DNA from: Flavobacterium sp.
GTDB lineage: Bacteria; Bacteroidota; Bacteroidia; Flavobacteriales; Flavobacteriaceae
Direction: 5' to 3'
Assembly: GCA_004296145.1 (NCBI GenBank)
Contig: SEBM01000009.1
Span: 1 to 21,028, forward strand
Length of the DNA: 21,028 nt
Position numbers and translations under genes: made by a program. Below the pieces are notes generated by a model. It saw only the letters and a list, made by a program, of their open reading frames with translations. It had not been told where the DNA came from and did not search any database. This document shows, piece by piece, positions 17,096 to 21,028 of the stretch (positions within the stretch are counted from its first letter, which is position 1; each line of letters opens with the position of its first letter).

Positions 17096-18910
17096 ATGAA
17101 AAAACTACTAACCGCATTACTCCTAACCACATCCCTTTTTGGGTTTGCACAAAACCTCATCTCAAATGTCCAAAACCGAAACATAACTTCTTTAAACGGC
17201 GTTTGGAATTACATTGTTGATCCATACGAAACAGGATATTATAGTTTTCACCGCGATGTTTACGATCAGCAGAAAAGGTCGAACAATGCGGCGTATTATA
17301 ATAATTATCATGCCGTCAACAAACAGGAACTGGTTGAATATGATTTTGATAAATCTCCAAAAATAAATATTCCGGGCGATTGGACTTCTCAGGTTCCGGA
17401 GCTTAAATATTATGAAGGAACTGTCTGGTTCAAAAAATCGTTTGACTATGATCTGAAAGACAAAAAACGTCTTTTTGTTTATATCGGGGCGATTAATTAC
17501 AGATCGGATGTTTATTTAAACGGAAAAAAACTGGGAACTCATGAAGGTGGTTTTACACCTTTTAATTACGAAGTGACTTCGATTATAAAACCAAAAGATA
17601 ATTATCTGGTTATCAAAGTGGATAACACACGACACAAAGAAGATGTGCCGACACTTAATACCGATTGGTGGAATTATGGCGGCATCACGCGCGATGTAAC
17701 TTTAATTGAAGAATCAGAATCTTTTGTGGAAGACTATACCATTCAATTAGGCAAAAATGATAAAAACAAGATTTCAGGATTTATCAAAATCAATAATTTA
17801 AATACGGCACAAAATGCGGTTTCGATTGCTATTCCCGAATTAAAGATTAATTATAAAGGAAAAGTGGGCGCTGATGGCAATTTAAAATTTGATATTCCGG
17901 TAAAAAATGTTTCTTACTGGTCGCCTGAAAATCCGAAATTATATGATGTTACGATTGATTTTAACGGAGAAAAATTAAAAGACAAAATTGGTTTCAGAAC
18001 GATTGAAACGCAAGGCGATAAAATTATTTTGAACGGAAAACAAATCTTCTTGCGCGGAATCTCCATTCATGAAGAAAATGCAAAAGGAGGACGCGCGAAT
18101 TCTGAAGAAGATGCTTTACGATTGTTAAACTGGGCTAAAGAACTGGGCTGTAATTATGTTCGTCTGGCGCATTATCCGCATAACGAAAACATTATTAGAC
18201 AAGCTGATAAAATGGGATTAATGGTTTGGGAAGAAATTCCGGTGTACTGGACAGTAGAATTTACCAGAAAAGAAACCTATGAAAATGCCGAAAATCAATT
18301 GACATCGGCCATTACCAGAGATAAAAACAGAGCTTGTATCATAATCTGGTCAATGGCAAACGAAACACCAATTTCTGATGCGAGAAATGAATTTATTAAA
18401 AATCTGGCCATTCATACAAAATTATTAGACAATACAAGATTAATCAGCGCGGCTTTATTAACCCAAAGCGGAGCTGATGGTTTCGGAACGATAAATGATG
18501 CTATTGGAGAATATCTGGATATTATTGCTTTTAATCAATATCTTGGCTGGTACGGTGGTAATCTTGAAGATGCCGAAAAGATTTTATGGAAAACCAAATA
18601 CAACAAACCGGTAATTGTTTCTGAATTTGGAGGTGATGCAAAAGCAGGACTTCACGGAGAAAAAAACGAACGCTGGACAGAAGAATATCAGGAATACTTA
18701 TACATACAGAACCTGAAAATGATTGAAAAAATTCCACATCTTAGCGGGTTAAGTCCATGGATTTTGGTTGATTTCAGATCTCCACGAAGATTACTTCCTG
18801 GTATTCAGGATGAATACAACAGAAAAGGTTTGATTTCTAACGATGGTCAGAAAAAGAAAGCTTTTTATATCATGCAAAATTGGTACGATAAAAAGAAAAA
18901 AGAGCAATAG
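17096..18910 (+). CDS. GH2-family probable beta-glucuronidase
   Basis: This 604-residue exported retaining glycosidase has compact beta-glucuronidase length. The signal peptide is about residues 1-18 (FGFA/Q). The jelly-roll domain includes INIPGDWTSQ, YYEGTVWFKKSF, YLNGKKLGTHEGGFTPF and WWNYGGITRDV. The barrel carries NGKQIFLRGISIHEE, YVRLAHYPH, the acid/base Glu423 in WSMANETP and the nucleophile Glu510 in VSEFGGDA. The triplet Asn575-Arg-Lys577 (YNRKGL) matches the N-x-K carboxylate-binding motif of E. coli and gut beta-glucuronidases, and the surrounding C-terminal block (SNDGQKKKAF) is also glucuronidase-like. It would remove non-reducing-end beta-glucuronate, which then enters the SDR/UxuA pathway. 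A beta-galacturonidase or other GH2 activity cannot be excluded. It is probably the last enzyme gene of the locus. Confidence 0.88.
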   Translation: MKKLLTALLLTTSLFGFAQNLISNVQNRNITSLNGVWNYIVDPYETGYYSFHRDVYDQQKRSNNAAYYNNYHAVNKQELVEYDFDKSPKINIPGDWTSQVPELKYYEGTVWFKKSFDYDLKDKKRLFVYIGAINYRSDVYLNGKKLGTHEGGFTPFNYEVTSIIKPKDNYLVIKVDNTRHKEDVPTLNTDWWNYGGITRDVTLIEESESFVEDYTIQLGKNDKNKISGFIKINNLNTAQNAVSIAIPELKINYKGKVGADGNLKFDIPVKNVSYWSPENPKLYDVTIDFNGEKLKDKIGFRTIETQGDKIILNGKQIFLRGISIHEENAKGGRANSEEDALRLLNWAKELGCNYVRLAHYPHNENIIRQADKMGLMVWEEIPVYWTVEFTRKETYENAENQLTSAITRDKNRACIIIWSMANETPISDARNEFIKNLAIHTKLLDNTRLISAALLTQSGADGFGTINDAIGEYLDIIAFNQYLGWYGGNLEDAEKILWKTKYNKPVIVSEFGGDAKAGLHGEKNERWTEEYQEYLYIQNLKMIEKIPHLSGLSPWILVDFRSPRRLLPGIQDEYNRKGLISNDGQKKKAFYIMQNWYDKKKKEQ

Positions 18911-18980
18911 AAATTGTTCTATTACCAATTCATTAACAAAAAACAGACTCGCAATTATATGATTTTTCTTCATTATTAAC

Positions 18981-18988
18981 TTACTTTG
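18981..18988 (+). promoter_or_regulatory. Weak -7 promoter candidate for the DUF2911 gene
   Basis: TTACTTTG (18981-18988) matches TAnnTTTG at all but one position and lies 25 nt upstream of the next start codon. No good -33 TTG sits at the usual spacing. The rest of the 103-nt gap 18911-19013 shows no terminator I can support for the GH2 gene. Confidence 0.3.
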
Positions 18989-19013
18989 TAGTAATCTAAA
19001 AACTTGTAATACT

Positions 19014-19577
19014 ATGAAAAAATTATGTTTACTGGCAGTTGTTTTATTTGCTGCTGTTTCAGTTCAGGCTCAGGATGTAGTAAAATTTGCTCCACTTGAT
19101 GCAAGTCCGGTTGATATTGCTTATTTTCCAAACAAAGCTGTAAAATTCAAAAAAACAGATAACCCATCACCTTCAATCAAAGTTATTTACTCAAGACCTT
19201 CTGCAAAAGGAAGAGTTATTTTTGGTGATGTTGTAAAGTTTGGTGAAGTTTGGCGCATTGGTGCTAACGAAAATACAGAAATCAAATTCTACAAACCTGC
19301 AACTATTAATGGTGTTGCTGTTCCTGCAGGAACTTACAGTCTTTTTGCTATTCCTGAAAAAGACAAATGGACCATTATTATCAATAAAGAACTTGATCTT
19401 TGGGGTGGATATGCTTATGACGAAAGCAAAGATTTAGTAAAAATTACTGTTCCGGTTAAGCCAGTTTCAACTCTGGTTGAAGCTTTATCAATTGCTTTTA
19501 CCACTCAGGGAGCCATCACAAATCTGGTTATCGGATGGGATAAAACAACAGTTGAAGTTCCGATTACTATAAAATAA
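19014..19577 (+). CDS. DUF2911-family exported protein
   Basis: This 187-residue protein has a signal peptide (about 1-19, VQA/Q) and is probably periplasmic or secreted. It carries the family blocks of DUF2911: YSRPSAKGRVIFGD (59-72), GEVWRIGANENTEI (77-90), PAGTYSLFAIP (104-114) and the WTIIIN stretch (119-124). It forms a single beta-rich domain. The biochemical role of this family is unknown. It has its own promoter candidate upstream and a strong terminator downstream, so it is probably a single-gene unit and not part of the glycan locus. No truncation is seen. Confidence 0.92.
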   Translation: MKKLCLLAVVLFAAVSVQAQDVVKFAPLDASPVDIAYFPNKAVKFKKTDNPSPSIKVIYSRPSAKGRVIFGDVVKFGEVWRIGANENTEIKFYKPATINGVAVPAGTYSLFAIPEKDKWTIIINKELDLWGGYAYDESKDLVKITVPVKPVSTLVEALSIAFTTQGAITNLVIGWDKTTVEVPITIK

Positions 19578-19592
19578 GCTTTTTTATTTAAA

Positions 19593-19640
19593 TAAAAAGA
19601 AGAGATACTAAATTTTTTAATGAAGTGTCTCTTTTTTTTA
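19593..19640 (+). terminator. Intrinsic terminator after the DUF2911 gene
   Basis: AGAGATACT (19601-19609) pairs with AGTGTCTCT (19624-19632) with one T-G wobble. The stem is extended by an A-rich stretch facing the T-run 19632-19639, around a 14-nt loop. It begins about 20 nt after the stop codon and is a good rho-independent terminator. Confidence 0.82.
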
Positions 19641-19682
19641 TAACTTTCATCAATTAACTAACTAACAACCTTTTGAAACCAC

Positions 19683-21028
19683 ATGATGAAAAAAACCTAT
19701 ATTCTGCTCTTATTTTTATTGACAATTTATAACAGTTTTTCGCAACAATTTAAGGTTACTTACGAACAACTGAAAGAATACGAAGGCATTTATGAATACA
19801 TAAATAAAACGACTCTTAAGATTGCTGCTTCTCCAAAAGATACTACGCTCTATGCTATTATCAATGAAAGCAGGTATAAGCTAAAACCAATCAGTAAGGA
19901 CATTTTTGAAAATATGTCTAACGAAACCGTGACTTTTAATAGAAAAGCCGGCATTATCAGCAGCTATACTTCTGAAGAAAACACTTATAACCTGATCAAC
20001 AAAAAAGTAGTTTTTCCAAAGGAAATGTGGTACGCCAGAGTAAATGCTCCAAAAGACTTTAAATATGTTTATGTGCAGCCAAAACAGGATCTTGATGGTT
20101 TACTGACTGCAAATCTTGATAAATCGGGATTGGATAAAACATTATTAAATGAAATGATGTCAAAAATTGTCGATGGCTCATTTCCTAATGTTCATAGTGT
20201 TCTGATTATCAAAGATGGCAAATTGGTGTTTGAAGAATATTTTTATGAATATAATAAAGCCAAACAGCACGAACTGAGATCTGCTACAAAAAGCTTCGTT
20301 TCGGCTCTCACCGGAATTGCAATTGATAAAGGTTTTATAAAAAGCAAAGATGAAACTGTGCTTTCTTATTTTCCGGAATACACTTTTAAGAACATGAACG
20401 AAGATAAAAGGGTTATTTCTATAAAAAACCTTTTAACGAATCAAAGTGGTTTGGATTGTGATATAAGCAATTCAAAATCGGAAGGAAATGAAACGACGAT
20501 GAATAATTCTCCGGATTGGATTCAATATACACTTGATTTGCCAATGATTGATGTTCCGGGCGGAAAAGGAATGTATTGTTCTGGAAATCCAATTGTATTA
20601 GGTCGCATCATCGAAAAAACAACAAAAATGTCTTTGCCTGATTTTGCAAAACAAACACTTTTTAAAGATTTGGGAATTAAAAATTTTACCTGGAATTTTA
20701 AACCTGATACTTCAAGTGCAGAAACTTTTTGTCAGCTTTATTTAACTCCAAGAGATATGGCGAAAATAGGTTTACTTTATCTCAATCAGGGTACTTGGAA
20801 TGGCAAACAGGTAATTTCTAAAGATTGGGTTAAAGAATCCCTTACCAAACAAACTGTAGTTCAGGGTGTCAATTATGGTTATTTGTGGTGGCTTAAATAT
20901 CTGGATGTAAACGGTACGCGTTTTAATGGAAAAGTGGCACAAGGAAACGGAGGGCAAAAAATTTATATCTGGGAAGACCAAAATATGATTACCATCATTA
21001 CGGGCGGAAATTATAATTCTCAATCACC
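19683..21028 (+). CDS. Serine hydrolase, class C beta-lactamase-like, partial at window end
   Basis: An open frame of 448 codons runs from ATG 19683 to the window edge without a stop, so the C-terminus is missing. A signal peptide (about residues 1-20, SFS/Q) is followed by an N-terminal extension of about 140 residues, then a beta-lactamase/esterase-type domain. The nucleophile is Ser200 with Lys203 in RSATKSF (SxxK). Tyr298 in MYCSGNP is the second catalytic motif, and GNGGQ (421-425) replaces the usual KTG/HxG triad. Such proteins are esterases, D-aminopeptidases or amide hydrolases (6-aminohexanoate-dimer-hydrolase type) rather than true resistance enzymes. A second in-frame ATG follows directly, so the start is uncertain by one codon. 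It lies behind a terminator and is probably unrelated to the glycan locus. Confidence 0.9.
   Translation, partial: MMKKTYILLLFLLTIYNSFSQQFKVTYEQLKEYEGIYEYINKTTLKIAASPKDTTLYAIINESRYKLKPISKDIFENMSNETVTFNRKAGIISSYTSEENTYNLINKKVVFPKEMWYARVNAPKDFKYVYVQPKQDLDGLLTANLDKSGLDKTLLNEMMSKIVDGSFPNVHSVLIIKDGKLVFEEYFYEYNKAKQHELRSATKSFVSALTGIAIDKGFIKSKDETVLSYFPEYTFKNMNEDKRVISIKNLLTNQSGLDCDISNSKSEGNETTMNNSPDWIQYTLDLPMIDVPGGKGMYCSGNPIVLGRIIEKTTKMSLPDFAKQTLFKDLGIKNFTWNFKPDTSSAETFCQLYLTPRDMAKIGLLYLNQGTWNGKQVISKDWVKESLTKQTVVQGVNYGYLWWLKYLDVNGTRFNGKVAQGNGGQKIYIWEDQNMITIITGGNYNSQS

Noticed and set aside
14..18910. Ulvan, chondroitin or heparin locus
   Set aside because: GH88 and GH2 genes would fit, but there is no sulfatase, no rhamnosidase and no recognised lyase for these glycans in the window. 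Genes outside the window could change this.
19683..21028. Antibiotic-resistance beta-lactamase
   Set aside because: The SxxK and Tyr motifs are shared by many esterases and peptidases; the GNGGQ third motif and long N-terminal extension fit the general serine hydrolase group instead.

Overview
The window looks like chromosomal DNA from a Flavobacterium-type bacterium (Bacteroidota). It is AT-rich, lacks clear Shine-Dalgarno sequences, carries a TAnnTTTG-type promoter element, and encodes a SusC/SusD pair, a hybrid two-component regulator and many Gln-flanked signal peptides. The long intergenic inverted repeats are also of a kind common in this genus. Every gene I can support lies on the + strand.

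Layout: (1) 14-2148, cytoplasmic glucuronate catabolism: an SDR-type D-mannonate oxidoreductase (fructuronate reductase) and mannonate dehydratase UxuA. (2) 2297-3967, a secreted right-handed beta-helix protein with a pectate-lyase-3-like N-terminus and no assignable family. (3) 4207-8304, a 1365-residue hybrid two-component sensor/regulator (HTCS), followed by a strong terminator. (4) 8390-13054, a promoter candidate, a doubtful 30-codon hydrophobic ORF, then susC and susD. (5) 13347-18910, three exported glycosidases: a GH88 unsaturated glucuronyl hydrolase lipoprotein, a GH2 enzyme 3 nt behind it, and a second, beta-glucuronidase-like GH2. (6) 19014-21028, genes probably outside the locus: a DUF2911 protein and a serine hydrolase cut off by the window end.

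Interpretation: regions 1-5 form a polysaccharide utilisation locus (PUL) for a glucuronic-acid-rich glycan. The beta-helix protein would cleave the chain, SusCD would import oligosaccharides, GH88 would remove 4,5-unsaturated uronic acids left by a lyase, and the GH2 enzymes would release saturated residues, including glucuronate. Glucuronate, after isomerisation to fructuronate, would pass through the SDR enzyme and UxuA to 2-keto-3-deoxygluconate. The HTCS would sense a periplasmic oligosaccharide. No sulfatase, rhamnosidase or classified polysaccharide lyase is visible, so the substrate is unknown; the beta-helix protein is the most interesting candidate for an undescribed lyase.

Four of the gaps between functional blocks, and the gap between the two GH2 genes, hold long inverted repeats, each different in sequence. 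I see no tRNA, rRNA, CRISPR array, insertion sequence or integrase.
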